64,000 bases of DNA from Lineus longissimus (Eukaryota; Nemertea; Pilidiophora; Heteronemertea; Lineidae), in NCBI RefSeq assembly GCF_910592395.1, contig NC_088319.1:12834001-12898000 (forward strand), in the 5' to 3' direction. Positions 36,901 through 46,545 of this stretch are shown here, in pieces. Numbering within the stretch: the first letter of the stretch is position 1; each line of letters opens with the position of its first letter. The notes under the pieces were generated by a model. That model saw nothing but the letters and a program-made list of their open reading frames with translations. It was not told where the DNA came from and made no database searches. A program made the translations under genes and the position numbers.

Positions 36901-39900
36901 TTTCCTTTAAAAGAAGCAAAACCCTTTGAACAACGTAAACAAGTTCAACCAACTTGCAGCACAGTTGTTGCTGCTGAAAATCTAACAAAAGTGTTCTTTC
37001 GTTTTGTCCCTCCTTCCAAACACTTCCTGTATCACTTATATAAACACCTTATCCATACCTCCAATATCACCTTCCGTATATCCAACATCACCACTCCCAT
37101 CCTGACCTAGGCTGATGAGGACAAGTCAAAGGTGAAGCTGAGAGATGGTGATAATGCTGTGGCAGGCCAAGACCAAGGGAATCACTTGAACATGGCCAAA
37201 AAGGCTGAAGTTAGACCAGCAGATTCTCATCAAATTGAACAAAAGTCGGATGTTAAAGAGGAGGCTGCTATAAAGGCACAGGACACTGGAAAAGAAGAAA
37301 ATGTGGACATTAAGGATGATAAGGAAAAGCCAAAGGAAGGTGGGGTCGAACATGTACAACCGATTGAAGAGAAAAATCGGCTTGTTATGCAACAGAGAGT
37401 GGTTGATCATAAAGAACAAGTTTGGGCTGGAAATAAAGTTTAGCATGGGTTTTCTGGTTTGGAAGTATCTACATGTAGGATGTGTTATTAAGAAGGCATG
37501 TCTATTGAATTCAAATTAAAAAGGGCTTCTTGAGTTTGCTGTGGTTACCTTATAAAGAGGGGAGGGGGACACTATGTGTATAACTGAGAGGCTAAGTGCT
37601 TAGAGCAGAATTCTGCATAGGGCATTCTGTTATTGGAAGGACTATTGTTGTTTTAGAATGATAGTTTTATTGTCAAATGAGAGATCACAGGCAAGAGCCA
37701 GGTAGGTCAGGCTAATTAGCACAAAGTCGCAATTAGGGGTCTCTCTCATCAGACCGTGCAACAAAACTGTTCACACATGAGGATAATTAACTAATGCTAT
37801 ATTAAAATTACCTAGGAGTCCCCTTACTGTGCATATAAGTTGCCTGAAGAAGACCTGTTTGACCTGCTAGCTCCTGCCAATAGTCTCTTATAATTCATGT
37901 AAACCAGTTGGAAAATTTTGAAACATCCCAGTTCAGCTTAGACAATAAACTTACTACGCTGTGCGAAATCTGGCCAAGGTGTAATGGTACTTGGCTGTTA
38001 AGTAAGTTATGTTGATTGGTTGAAAGCGTGTTGACCACTCGCCTCAAAATGGATGATGTATTGTTCATTTTTTGGCGAGTGACATATCATGGTGATAGGG
38101 AACAACTTGTGAGGGTGGGTCATTGTGATCGTCTATCGTGATAAGTAGGGAAATGTATTAGTCGATATCTTGTCGGTCAATAGCACTATACATTCCAGTC
38201 TTGCGTGTCATGTATGTGGTATTCCTTCGACTCCTATTAGACCGGGATCTCACTAGGGTCAGGGTAGCTGGAATGGTTACCAATATTCCTTATTACAGTA
38301 TACTAGTATATATATATATATAGTGAGCTTCAAATATCTCACCTTTGCCTAGCATAATCAACTGTAAACCCAGATATGGTTGCATGCCTTCTATTTCCAC
38401 ATTTCCCATGTTACAGAAAATCGTCAAAATGTACGGCCACGAAAAAAAGAAAACGTAATTGAAATTAATGTTACGGGGTGGAAGTTTCCTCCTACTTTAT
38501 TTTGAAAATCACCCAATATTGTATATAGAGCTGATTAGTTCGGGACACCGTGAGATAAAATGATGCAAATATTACTGGGTCTACATGTACCGTTTAGTTA
38601 AAAAATGAGGTTGACTTGGAGTCTAAGCAGTACGGTATTATGCTGCATGTAGATTTTGTGTATAAATCTCTCTAGGCCAATTTGACAACATTTTGTAGAA
38701 CTTGTACATAGTCAGTTTGCAATATTGTGGCTACTAACTTAAAAATATCAAATCACACTTCTGAGGAACTTTAAAAAGGAGGAGGAGGGCTAGGTCCTGT
38801 TCTGCCAGCAATATGGCTAACATAAATCACTAACTTAAGATACTGTCTTACCTAATTATTCTTTTTTGTGTTGGTCCTGCTCCTCCTCTTTAGTTTCTTG
38901 TTAAACTGCTGAAGAAAGAGAACTGTCAATGTATGGTAGTGGTGATGGTTTTAGTCTAGACAATGGATAAGTTATTGTAAACAATTGACAGAGAACAATA
39001 TTTGATATGTAAATTGTAGTTTCCTTTATTTTGATGTTTGAGCGTTGGCAATGCGTGAAACATTTTTTGTTGCAGGTCCCTGCAATGACCACTGTTGCTC
39101 CATAGTCTTTTTCATAGAGGACATGGGCCAGCTACGGCCGTGTCTTGTGACACAATTCAAATTTCTCGAAAAAGATTGCTATTGCATTGGTTTCGGTGAA
39201 GTCATTGCACCCATGGGATTTCAGTAACCTGCTCTATCAGAAGAGAATCGGTTGTGTTGTTTATGTTTGTCTTGCTTGAAACATCAACCTGTGATGCAAT
39301 TTTGGCCCAAATTTTCTCTTCGCAAAAGGCTGTGCATGGTAAAAAATTGTCACTTTTCCAAAGAAACTTCTGTATATAGTTTGTTGATTATCATCAGTAT
39401 TTCCACAATAGTATAGAAGAAATAAACTTCGGGCTTTGTTTGATAGATTTATTGTTTGATAATCTTTGGTCTGTTTTCGAAGCATTTTGGAGATCAGAAA
39501 GAACATTTGAGGTTTCCTCAGTCTCGATATTTTCCTTATCGACATAGTCGATGGGAAGAAAAAAACTGTTTGCTCAAGACACTTTATATTCGACACTTAA
39601 ATAATGGTGACCCTTGACCAAGGAGGGTAGGTGGTTTACATTGAAGTCTGGCTCATGCTTGACCAGATTAGTACTAGTCCATTGAAACGACTGACTTATA
39701 GGTTTAGGTTGTCTTGTCAAACACTGTGAAGGTGGAGCTTAAAAAAAGGCCAAAACCAGGGCGGCAGGCGTGATTGTTTGCCAAAATGACAACTCCATCC
39801 GTGCGGTGCTTAGTGAGACAACCAGTACCGAGAGTGAGATATCAATTCCTGAAATATGATTCTGACTGCCTCTGTTGATCAGTATTTTGCACTGCCCCCA

Positions 39901-42504
39901 GAACAAAGCACACTGCTTTATACACTGTAAGTAGTGCTAAGTTAAACCAACCCCATGCAACCAGTAATGTATTCCATAATGCGTATCTGCTGATAAGTCT
40001 TTCCAATCAACTGCTGAACAAATTCAAGTGGACGTGAAAGATTCTTTCAGCCCTCATTGCATGACCTGGCGTGAAAACTGAAGGGCCTTTAAATGATATC
40101 ATCTGTTGTTCGAAGGTGAGATTATTTTTGTTATAGGGTACAATTTCATAGCTTTATTCTTTAGTGCAAAAATACGCTTGGACAATATCTTGCTTTTCAA
40201 ATTTTTTAAGAGTGGAAATATTTAGGGCTTTTTGCACTACTGATTTCTGTCCTTGTAACCCTTTTGCTACCCTTGACCCGCAGAGCAGGACATAGCATGA
40301 TACTCCTACAGCACCACTGACCTATAGAGTGGCGCATACACTTTTTTACTTATAACTCAATATGCAGTCCAGTGCTGCCATCTTCCAAGGATGCTCGCAA
40401 TAAATGTTGATGTCCCTGGTTTTACCAGATGTTTTAAAGCTTCAAAGTGTGGATAGAAAGCTGAAGTAAGACAGGTCCGCTGGGTCATTCCCGTATCTTA
40501 GTGACAAAAATGTCCGGGAGCTTAAGGGTTATAAGAAAGTTGGCTACTTAACAAAGATTGTCTAGAATTGTTAGGAGAGTTGAAGAGCTATTCCTGTATT
40601 TTCTGAACACTAAAGTGAGTATACACATAATTCTTGGGTTCTAGTACATCCCTACACTATAATTGGTTTGAGGCTATGGTGGCACTCCTCTTTCGTACAA
40701 AGTAAAAGTTTTTCTTGAACATAACGAACTGTTTCTTGTGCTTTCAGTTGCTTTTCATAGTGTGCACTTTAAACATTTGGGGTAGATCATAGATTTCATC
40801 GCAACAAAGGCTGTAGGTCTTTGCTGGGATACAAAAGGAGGTCGATCTTTTATTGCTAGCTTTGTATTTACTCGAAAATGTGACAGTTTGATTAAGTCAA
40901 ATATTTTTTAACATGCTGAAACTGAAAAGCTGCATTGTAATCTCTGTTAGTAAAATGGCCAACAAAATTAGATGAAGAGCCTACCTTTGCTGTTTTGGCA
41001 TATTTTGTCCACCTTTAAGGTCCATTGCCCTCCATTGTCATGCAGTTTTGTGAACAGGAAGTCCTTATCTCAAATTTCCTTGAAAAAAATTGTTGCATGC
41101 TGCATTTCAAGAATGTTATTGGGAAATTTCTGCGGTATAGCGCATGGTGGATTTTTCATTGGCATTTCTCCTGTCCTGCTCCTCCTGGAAAGCAGTTTTC
41201 AGTCTATAGAGTCTCAAATTTTTATGGCAAATTTTGTAGTTTTAGTGGTGGTACATAGTAGAAGTGGTATTAGTTTTGATTCTTTGAGGTTGGGTTAAAA
41301 GACAAAATATTACTGTAGAATTCTAACCAAATTGGAGTGATTAGACTAACCCGACCTAGTTTGGTTTTTGACACCGGGTAAGACTGGTACCTGTTAAAAT
41401 TCTACTAAATAGATGTCACTGCTCTGAACTCAACACTTGTAACTATACGAATGTGCATTGCAAGTCTTTCCGAAATTAAATATCAGACGTTTAACACCTT
41501 TAAAATGCAAAGAACGCTCATTAATTCTTCAGTTTTTATTTTTGCACGAAAACAACTTCAGCTTTACAGCGAAGATTTCAGTTCAAGACAATTTTCAGGT
41601 AATGGGAATAAGGCAGACAACATGAACTTTACAAACTTAAAACCTTTTAGATTTCATTTGCATCAAAATTTAATTTTTCTATTTGCAGATTGAAAATGCT
41701 GCGCTTAATCCACCAGTACAAATGCAACAAGAAACTAATCTAGAAAATGACCAAAGTTTAAACCAATATAAAGGAGAGGACTTCCATAATATAGACAATA
41801 ATAAACTAGATGATAATATGCAAATTAATCGCCCTCTGCCGGTTGCTGATGACGATTCTAGAAAAATTATAGCGAAGGTTGATGGTGGCAATTACGAGAA
41901 TGAGCATGAGGGCCAGATGCAGGCGCCCCATGATAATCTACCGGTTCAGGCACAACAGCACGAAAATCAGGTGGGTATATTTTCCTATCAGTCTTAATTG
42001 GCATAGGTCATCTGTAAAATTATTCCCTTAAACTTAGCAATTTTTTTGGTATACTTGCGTATTTTTACGGTCTCTTTTTATATTTTTCAAAGTTCTTTAA
42101 TTCACATTGGGGTTGGTAATCTATCAGAATTAAAAGTCACCGATTTCGGGTTCATATGAGAACAGGGTCATCCTTGCCCTACATGCAAACATGTATGCAA
42201 AATACTTGAAAAATATTTAAAATGTAAATCTTCTTTCCAGGTACCAATCCCCATAAATAATGAAGATCGAGAAATAAATATGGAAAAGGCAGTTTATCAA
42301 AATGAAGGTGGGTAATAGCTGCCTTTGCTTTTTTTTTTGTTTGTAAAAAAATCCCAGTGCTGTAAAACTTCCATTTTTTAAACCGGCCGGTTAGTAAAAA
42401 AAAGTTAACAGTATGCATGTTTTCTTTCAGAAGGTGAGGATGAGGGAGACGATGATAAAAATGAAGACGATAAAGAAGAGGAAAAAGATGACTACATCCA
42501 CTGA
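22873..42504 (+). CDS. GOLIM4: GOLIM4 (GPP130)-like Golgi type II membrane protein, at least 15 exons
   Basis: A short cytoplasmic N terminus is followed by one membrane anchor (about residues 8-28) and a coiled-coil stem over exons 1-7 (to residue 216). VVYEHKSRLEKAL and QQHKMLK plus LQLKQEKENEIAKLK align with human GOLIM4, including the same VVYEH position after SAQLQ. The lumenal part is then a Ser/Thr/Asn-rich exon (217-441), an exon with 17-residue repeats (442-640), three Gln-rich exons (to 819) and an acidic tail ending DDYIH. All fifteen exons join in frame to about 959 residues, against about 700 in human. In mammals GOLIM4 cycles between Golgi and endosomes in endosome-to-Golgi traffic and is degraded when manganese rises. 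The exon at 37111-37443 is treated as an alternative end. Orthology is strong for the stem; the lumenal region is assigned by continuity of frame and composition. Confidence 0.92.
23221..23415. mobile_element. Long-palindrome foldback element in GOLIM4 intron 1
   Basis: About 195 bases form an almost complete hairpin: GTTGGCTGGGAAGTGGCGA on the left is inverted on the right as TCGCCACTTCTGGGCCAAC. GACTGCTAAAATG and CATTTTAGCAGTC pair nearer the centre. There is no coding capacity. It looks like a non-autonomous DNA transposon; target-site duplications are not obvious. Confidence 0.75.
24448..24522 (+). CDS. GOLIM4: GOLIM4-like exon 2
   Basis: The acceptor is TTCTTTGCAG. With the preceding G it encodes VVYEHKSRLEKALQQEKSD, the best single match to the vertebrate GOLIM4 stem. 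Phase 1 at both ends; donor GATG|GTAGGT. Confidence 0.93.
25064..25113 (+). CDS. GOLIM4: GOLIM4-like exon 3
   Basis: A 50-base exon after TTGTTTCAG encoding DLIKDKTTLEEKCAKEK, coiled-coil in character. Donor AGAAG|GTGAGT is close to consensus and leaves phase 0. Confidence 0.85.
25714..25808 (+). repeat. Two-copy tandem duplication, 48-base unit
   Basis: The unit containing TTTGCAATACATCCCCTA and AACTCTTTCGGGACTGAGTT occurs twice in succession with only two or three differences. It is in intron 3 of the GOLIM4-like gene. Confidence 0.9.
26315..26368 (+). CDS. GOLIM4: GOLIM4-like exon 4
   Basis: Eighteen codons, phase 0 at both ends, acceptor TTCTTACAG, donor TAAAG|GTATGT. QDLLTQFNTLQQQHKMLK matches human ALNVQHQMLK at the same place in the stem. 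Confidence 0.92.
27144..27294 (+). CDS. GOLIM4: GOLIM4-like exon 5
   Basis: Encodes VQYEDMERELQKLQANLKK and FLQLKQEKENEIAKLK, collinear with human HEELKKQHSDLEEEH and YLQLQQEKEQELSKLK. Acceptor ATTTCCAG; donor AAAG|GTAGGA, phase 1. Confidence 0.94.
27622..27704 (+). CDS. GOLIM4: GOLIM4-like exon 6
   Basis: After ATTTTTCAG it reads DVNANCDRTNKQLQTQLENV and ends YQKSQ with donor CCAG|GTAGGT. It continues the coiled coil and leaves phase 0. Confidence 0.88.
28670..28732 (+). CDS. GOLIM4: GOLIM4-like exon 7
   Basis: Twenty-one codons after CATTGTAG: HQLVISEQTRTQLNTLYHRQ. It marks the end of the heptad-rich stem. Donor AAAAG|GTGTTT is weaker than the others. Confidence 0.8.
29111..29785 (+). CDS. 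GOLIM4: GOLIM4-like exon 8, glycosylation-rich
   Basis: Exactly 225 codons, phase 0 at both ends (acceptor TTTCCACAG, donor TGCT|GTAAGT). Ser, Thr and Asn dominate. I count 15 N-X-S/T sequons, among them NSS, NLT, NAT, NVS, NIT and NKT, with no cysteine or aromatic cluster. This is a mucin-like, heavily N- and O-glycosylatable lumenal segment. The human protein, as I recall it, has an acidic Gln/Glu-rich lumenal region instead. A start at 29216 is not needed because the frame is open from the acceptor. Confidence 0.88.
30015..30445 (+). repeat. Minisatellite, about 25-base unit, about 16 copies
   Basis: Imperfect copies of a unit such as AACATGTCAGTAGTTGCCAC plus ATGAT are arrayed head to tail in intron 8. 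Variants alternate CACGTGAT and CACATGAT. The array is degenerate, not recently expanded. No frame is kept, so it is not coding. Confidence 0.92.
31686..32282 (+). CDS. GOLIM4: GOLIM4-like exon 9 with four 17-residue repeats
   Basis: The 199-codon exon opens after ATTTCTAG with YDHTPAQSNVTTPVAQPY. Four tandem copies of a 17-residue unit follow, typified by QVQTNIDTAPSANQAPL. A non-repetitive acidic end contains DSLDSSDYFSEQQYASLKEA and SPDDEDITPDDEVYSYGQVE. The donor GTTGAG|GTGTGT is preferred; CAG|GTTGAG six bases earlier would keep the same phase. Confidence 0.85.
32295..32750 (+). repeat. Tandem repeat, about 100-base unit, about 4.5 copies
   Basis: Blocks starting near 32299, 32395, 32499, 32604 and 32700 share GGGGCAACCCTGGTTGCCTT, GGTTTGATGGTGCACCACAT and a GGAGT-CTTCC segment. 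The first, most diverged block begins only about 15 bases after the exon 9 donor. Confidence 0.88.
32964..32992 (+). repeat. (GCT)n microsatellite
   Basis: About nine GCT units lie in intron 9. An overlapping short open frame is a by-product of the repeat. Confidence 0.9.
33045..33229. mobile_element. Pogo/Tigger-like MITE, 185 bases, TA target site
   Basis: The left end CAGTGTAACCTCTCC and the right end GGAAGGTTTCACTA are inverted repeats, both flanked by TA, with further inner pairing (GGACACC and GGTGTCC). The size equals that of the element at 35401-35585 and the ends are similar, so they belong to one family. CAGTNGAACCTC-type ends with TA duplication are typical of pogo-group Tc1/mariner elements. 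Confidence 0.8.
33710..33961 (+). CDS. GOLIM4: GOLIM4-like exon 10, Gln-rich
   Basis: Phase 0 throughout 84 codons (acceptor CTACTTCAG, donor GTTCAG|GTACAA). It starts QQLQDQQGQVVRLQQQIQQS, then has about five six-residue repeats QQQNVA, then a CAA-encoded polyglutamine run near 33880-33912. Gln richness agrees with the GOLIM4 lumenal domain. Two other frames across the repeat are also open because of its low complexity. Confidence 0.86.
34107..34335 (+). CDS. GOLIM4: GOLIM4-like exon 11, Gln/Pro-rich
   Basis: Begins QPADQVQMNQQQGQQVAPMQ after CTTCCAG and ends QPNQA with donor GCAG|GTGAGG, phase 1. Of the open frames here this one joins both neighbours in phase. Confidence 0.86.
34468..34523 (+). 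CDS. GOLIM4: GOLIM4-like exon 12, NAGNAG acceptor
   Basis: A 56-base exon encoding AGAQEGQGAGVGQVQQPGQ. The acceptor is CAGCAG, so splicing at 34468 or 34471 would add or drop one Ala without changing frame. Donor ACAG|GTGAGA, phase 0. Confidence 0.82.
35401..35585. mobile_element. Pogo/Tigger-like MITE, 185 bases, TA target site
   Basis: The left end CAGTGGAACCTCCCTTAGCG and the right end AGAGAGGTTTTACTG are inverted repeats flanked by TA on both sides. It is the same family and length as 33045-33229. It lies in the intron after exon 12. Confidence 0.82.
35868..36010 (+). repeat. Three-copy tandem repeat, about 50-base unit
   Basis: Three successive units share ATGAGAAACAAACTCATTCA, AAATGTTTTGAAAG and a CATTCC end. 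Intronic, with no coding frame. Confidence 0.8.
37111..37443 (+). CDS. GOLIM4: GOLIM4-like alternative terminal exon
   Basis: The acceptor CTGACCTAG is followed by 110 phase-0 codons rich in Lys, Glu and Asp (ADEDKSKVKLRDG, HQIEQKSDVKEEA, DIKDDKEKPKEGG), ending in TAG. Composition fits the GOLIM4 acidic region. With an ATTAAA signal 72 bases downstream it reads as an alternative 3' end giving about 929 residues. A weak internal donor (GAACAA|GTTTGG, about 37422) would keep phase 0 and let it be an internal exon instead. A strong-looking AAAG|GTGAAG early in the exon would skip most of it. Confidence 0.72.
   Translation, partial: ADEDKSKVKLRDGDNAVAGQDQGNHLNMAKKAEVRPADSHQIEQKSDVKEEAAIKAQDTGKEENVDIKDDKEKPKEGGVEHVQPIEEKNRLVMQQRVVDHKEQVWAGNKV
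37515..37520 (+). terminator. Candidate polyadenylation signal ATTAAA
   Basis: The common ATTAAA variant is followed by a T/G-rich stretch (TTGAGTTTGCTGTGG), 72 bases after the stop of the alternative terminal exon. Confidence 0.4.
37521..41688 (+). other. Intron between the alternative end and the acidic-tail exons
   Basis: About 4.2 kb with no further exon that fits in phase. It includes a short (TA)n at about 38309-38323. Open frames at 39045-39227 and 40972-41298 lack splice context and family similarity. Confidence 0.5.
41689..41970 (+). CDS. GOLIM4: GOLIM4-like acidic exon
   Basis: Ninety-four codons, phase 0, acceptor CTATTTGCAG, donor AATCAG|GTGGGT. Rich in Asn, Asp and Gln (NLENDQSLNQYKGEDFHNID, RPLPVADDDSRK, NENEHEGQ-like segments). 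It can join in phase from exon 12 or from a spliced form of the exon at 37111. Confidence 0.85.
42241..42307 (+). CDS. GOLIM4: GOLIM4-like penultimate exon
   Basis: A 67-base exon after TTCTTTCCAG encoding VPIPINNEDREINMEKAVYQ then NE; donor GAAG|GTGGGT, phase 1. Confidence 0.8.
42431..42504 (+). CDS. GOLIM4: GOLIM4-like last exon, acidic C terminus
   Basis: After TTTCTTTCAG it encodes EGEDEGDDDKNEDDKEEEKD and DYIH before TGA. A glutamate/aspartate-rich C terminus is characteristic of GOLIM4, though the acidic run could arise in many proteins. Confidence 0.86.
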
Positions 42505-44940
42505 TCAACTCACCAGCAGTTGAAAAATGATCTCAAATGGGGAAAAGAGTGCAACAAAAGTCAACCCAACTTTCATTCTTTACCAGTAAAAGCAGGCCAG
42601 GTCAGGTTGGAAACTTGGGAGGCCTGACTGACTTTTGACAACTCCAAGGTTCACTGTTCAGTTATTGGTAAAAGAATTGATGAGAAGTATTGGTGGAATA
42701 CATTTCTTAGTCAAATAAGAAGTGCACCACGCGTACCTTTCTGCAGTTTTTCTGTTAATCTTGAATTCTTGCTTTGCTAAGGCCAAGCAGTTTGATGACG
42801 TTAACTTACCGGTAGTATTTTGCATTGAAATTCTTCATCTTGTGTACATGTATTGTATAGTCATGGTCATGTATAATTTGTTATACATGAGCAAACTTAA
42901 AAAGATGTTTTAGAAGTCTATCAATTGGATGCATTGGAGGAAATCAAAATCAAATCACTGGTTCCAAGGGAAACAACTTTCTGCTGCAATAACACTGTTC
43001 TGATTATTTTGATTTGTGTCTCCATGATTTCATTGGCATTTCATTCATGTGGTTCATGAAGATGTGGCAGGCAAGGCCTGGTGCGATCTCGGTCATTCTT
43101 CTGCTGTTGGGGATGCTTAATCAGTTATTGTAAAAGAAAGTATTATGTTGAATATTGTTATATTTTATTGGGGAAATAATCTTCATCTCATTGTATATAT
43201 AGGTCTGGTATGGTTTATGAAATAATTAGGGGCCACACTGCCAAATTGACCTACTCATCTGCTCACGATAGAAATCCAGATTCAATCGAAATCAAGAATT
43301 TGTTTATTCCTCGTGTGTGCGTGTGTGTGTGTATGTATTTGCCGGTCAGTTGTTTGACACACTGTGTAACTTTTCTTCTTCCAACTATTTTCATGTTTTG
43401 TGGCAAATCGTTTTGTACATGCTTAGAACCATGATAGTAGTGTCAGAAGTTTTACGAAATAAATAAATAAGGCATGCAGATGTGATGAACTTTCATTGTC
43501 CTCATTGGGCTACACAAAAAAGTTAAGCCTTTTGCCTTGCTTTTAAAAATAGCTAGAATAGTTCATCACAGGGTATCCGATATAAGCACTGTGGTTTGTA
43601 ACAGTATTCCATGTCAGTGAAATTTTTAAAGTTTCAACATGGTGAATAACTGTTGATCTACATATGAAATAATCGAATAACATTTTAGTGATAATAAATT
43701 CTGTGAGTTCCTATGTATATTTATGTAACTAATAAACTAGTTCTTTTAGATGATGCTATGCCTTTTTCTAGTCTTAACGGAAGATGTCAAGATGGTTATA
43801 TATATGGTTAGTTTGTGATGGAACCAAGACTTAATCTTCTATTGATATTGATATTTTAAGTGTCATGATTGACCTTAAATAAAATGAGTGGGCCCTTTGT
43901 GTCAACAAAAATACTCGAAGTGATATGTAAGTGACACATTGTTTTGTTGCGAATCGAGGTTGTTCACTAAATCCGCAAAAATAAAATCCTCGCAAATATT
44001 TTGTGGTTAGCAGTGAAAAAATTTTTCTATTGACACAAATGAAGATAAAGATGTATGAAGAAGTAAGAAGATGATTTAAGTTGTGTAAGTCATGGCCTGA
44101 AGTCCACCAACACGGTCAACTCATATCATTCACTGGTGAAGATTTGATGCTGTCAAAATGAGTTGTAAATGCTTTGCATGGACGATTATATAAATTTGAA
44201 AAATACTTAAGAAATAAGACCACTTAAAATGTTTGTGGCTTTCGTGAAATTTTCTGCAGAGTTCTTGTTGATACTACAAACGCATATCATGAATGCTATT
44301 ACCCGCATGAATATGACAACTCTGAAATTTTTTTGTGTGTCTTTATCTTCGTGATTCGCTAACATTTCTAGAAAAGAAAATGGGTTGGTGAAAACAAAAC
44401 TTCTTTTCGTTTATCAAATCAAAAAGTGTTTTTTCGTGTTTTTCATTTTCGAGAATCGAGGTTGTGTTTAAAATCTTGATGTTTTTATACACTGTAGTTG
44501 AAACACTTAGCCTTTTGTAATCATGTTAAATCATACCAGCTGTCCTTAAAACTGTACAGATAATGATGTAAATAAAACCATTCCAAGATAAGAAAGTCTC
44601 TGTGTTTATGTGACATCCACAAATAATCGAAATGCATGAGGAAGGTGCAGCCAGAGGATTTTTTCATGCTGATATCACATTTATCTTCAAACATTTTCCG
44701 ATGCTTTATCAATGAGATGGTAGTCTGCCTATGGAGTCCTTGGACATGTAAATTGATGCTGCCTTTGTCACCTCTAATTTATTTGTGGACCCTCCTCCCC
44801 GATCATATCAATTCTTAATTCTATATGATGTCCCGATATTGTGCTGAGAAATAGTACAGCAGAAGAAGCACACAATGTAGAAGGAAAAGCCACTGCATGG
44901 TGTGTTTCGAATAATGTCCCAACCAAAATCGGGAGGAGAA
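42505..44940 (+). other. 3' UTR and downstream flank of the GOLIM4-like gene
   Basis: AT-rich and without coding signal. AATAAA motifs occur at 43458-43463 (in AAATAAATAAATAA) and further on, so the mRNA probably ends near 43480, but later sites are possible. A short (GT)n lies at about 43315-43332. Confidence 0.45.
43458..43463 (+). terminator. Candidate polyadenylation signal AATAAA
   Basis: First strong AATAAA cluster after the last GOLIM4-like stop codon, about 950 bases downstream. Later AATAAA motifs compete with it. Confidence 0.35.
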
Positions 44941-45300
44941 TTTCTCGCAGTGGCTGCGTAGCAAGTTGACACAAAATCATTCCAAGGTGGCCCGGCCGTG
45001 CGGCCTTCCTCAACACCCGAGAGAACGTAACTAAAGCCAATGTGCTTTCTCCAAAAACTTCCCGCAGCTACAGTTATGAGGGTCAAGTCATCCCCGCATA
45101 TAAGGAGTGTATTTGCTCTGTATATCACTTCTCCCAGTGGCTGCGAAGCAAGTAGACACAAAATTATTCCAAGGTGGCCAGGGCGGCCTTCCTAAACCCC
45201 CCAGAGATTGTCACTGAACCAAATGTGCTTTCTCCAATAGCACTGAATTCCCACAGCGACAGTAATTAGAGACAAGTCATCCCTGGATAGAGCAGAGGAT
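44941..45300 (+). repeat. Tandem duplication, 187-base period, two copies
   Basis: Copy 1 begins near 44942 and copy 2 near 45129. Shared landmarks in order are CAGTGGCTGCG, TTCCAAGGTGGCC, GCGGCCTTCCT, AATGTGCTTTCTCCAA and AAGTCATCCC. About 80 percent identical by eye. Confidence 0.88.
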
Positions 45301-45306
45301 GTCTTA

Positions 45307-45697
45307 CTAGATACCGTCGGTACGTCTAGTTAAATAAATTACCCCGGGCTTTTTGACTACTAGGTAAGCGAACCCGTCATTCCAGTACACCAGTCGGGTA
45401 AAGATCCCTTTTTTACGAGTTGTCGTCAATTTGATTCGCCCTTCACACGCCCAGAATCTACTAGGTCCCTCATCTCCAATAGTTGAGTCGTTCTCCAAGT
45501 CGATTCGTCAGCAGCAGCTCGGTTTGCGAGTTACTCGTAAATCGAGCAGCATCTTTTCGCGGTAAAAAACGTTTGCATATCGTCTTGATTTCATCTATGA
45601 ACTCCCACCCATGATACATAGTTGGCAACGGGTTTACAACTCGATACTGTATGTTCACTTCTTTCCCTATACTGCCTCGACGGATACCGCTTTTCAA
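45307..45697 (-). pseudogene. Possible decayed coding segment, frames overlapping
   Basis: Two overlapping minus-strand frames look protein-like: 45697-45470 (VNIQYRVVNPLPTMYHGWEF onward) and 45498-45307 (RFWACEGRIKL, RLVYWNDGFAYLVV). They lie in different frames with a stop before the second. A frameshifted relic of a gene or mobile element is possible. I recognise no family, and chance is not excluded. Confidence 0.2.
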
Positions 45698-45821
45698 CTA
45701 ACTGAACACTGCAGTGGACATGATGAAGTACACACTTCATTCTTCCTGATGTACTTAATTCTACCACATCTGTTTGCGCCTACCATGTTGCTGGTTCCTA
45801 TCCGAATCCATGCGAGCGATC

Positions 45822-45990
45822 TCACAGACGGAGCAGCGCAACTGGCTTCATATCGATCCCACTCCTGTCATCCAACGTTTGATAATACATGGTGGTAGAT
45901 ATCGCAGGCTCGGACCCAAAGCTTTTTAATCATTGGCGTTACTAAGAGTTGGATGCATCTGCTGTGTGTTGCGGTGGGACCCCGATGCTT
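45822..45990 (+). repeat. Upstream block shared with 49097-49240
   Basis: The core 45886-45930 (GCAGGCTCGGACCCAAAGCT and flanks) matches 49151-49197 with a few changes and small gaps. Weaker similarity extends about 60 bases to the left and 60 to the right. Each copy lies upstream of one of the two M13-type first exons, which suggests the two units were duplicated with their 5' flanks. Confidence 0.7.
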
Positions 45991-46309
45991 TCCTGTAACC
46001 AGCTTAATGGCTGTAGACGGTTGGAACTCCGGTCCGGACACCAGCGCCACGGACTGACTTCACACGATACCTACTAAAGATGGCTGGTCGGTGAGAAATG
46101 GCCGATGATTACCAAGCGTAGTTGGCACATGTCAGTGTTGTGGGATCCTGAGTGGAACGAGAAGCGCCCGGCTTAGGCCACTGGAGCAGGCTTACTGCTG
46201 AAGCTGTGGCTGTTGACAGACTTTCGATGGCATATTCATTGGACTACGCAGGATCGGATTCGTTTAAGAGGAGGAGATATATGTTTGTATTGTTGAGCTG
46301 ATGTGCTGA

Positions 46310-46545
46310 TGATTCCGACGAAAGTGATTCAATGTGTTCAGTATTCGGTTGAATGTGTCCGAGATTTGAATTGCCGCATTTGATGTGTTCATCATCCAAA
46401 TTGAATCGTTTGTGGTTGTGATTCAAAATTTGAACTAAGTGTGCAGGCAATGTGTTCAGAATATCAACTAAGTGTGATTCGGTGTTTTTAGAATTTGAAC
46501 TAAGTGCGATTCAATGTGTTCAGAAGTGTTATTCAAATGGTTTTC
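46310..46545 (+). repeat. Degenerate minisatellite upstream of the first M13 exon
   Basis: Repeated words GTGATTCAATGTGTTCAGAA and TTTGAACTAAGTGTG recur at irregular spacing of about 35-50 bases. No frame is maintained. Confidence 0.65.

Noticed and set aside
36832-37110. 92-codon plus-strand frame just before the exon at 37111
   Set aside because: In intron sequence upstream of a good acceptor; no similarity and out of context.
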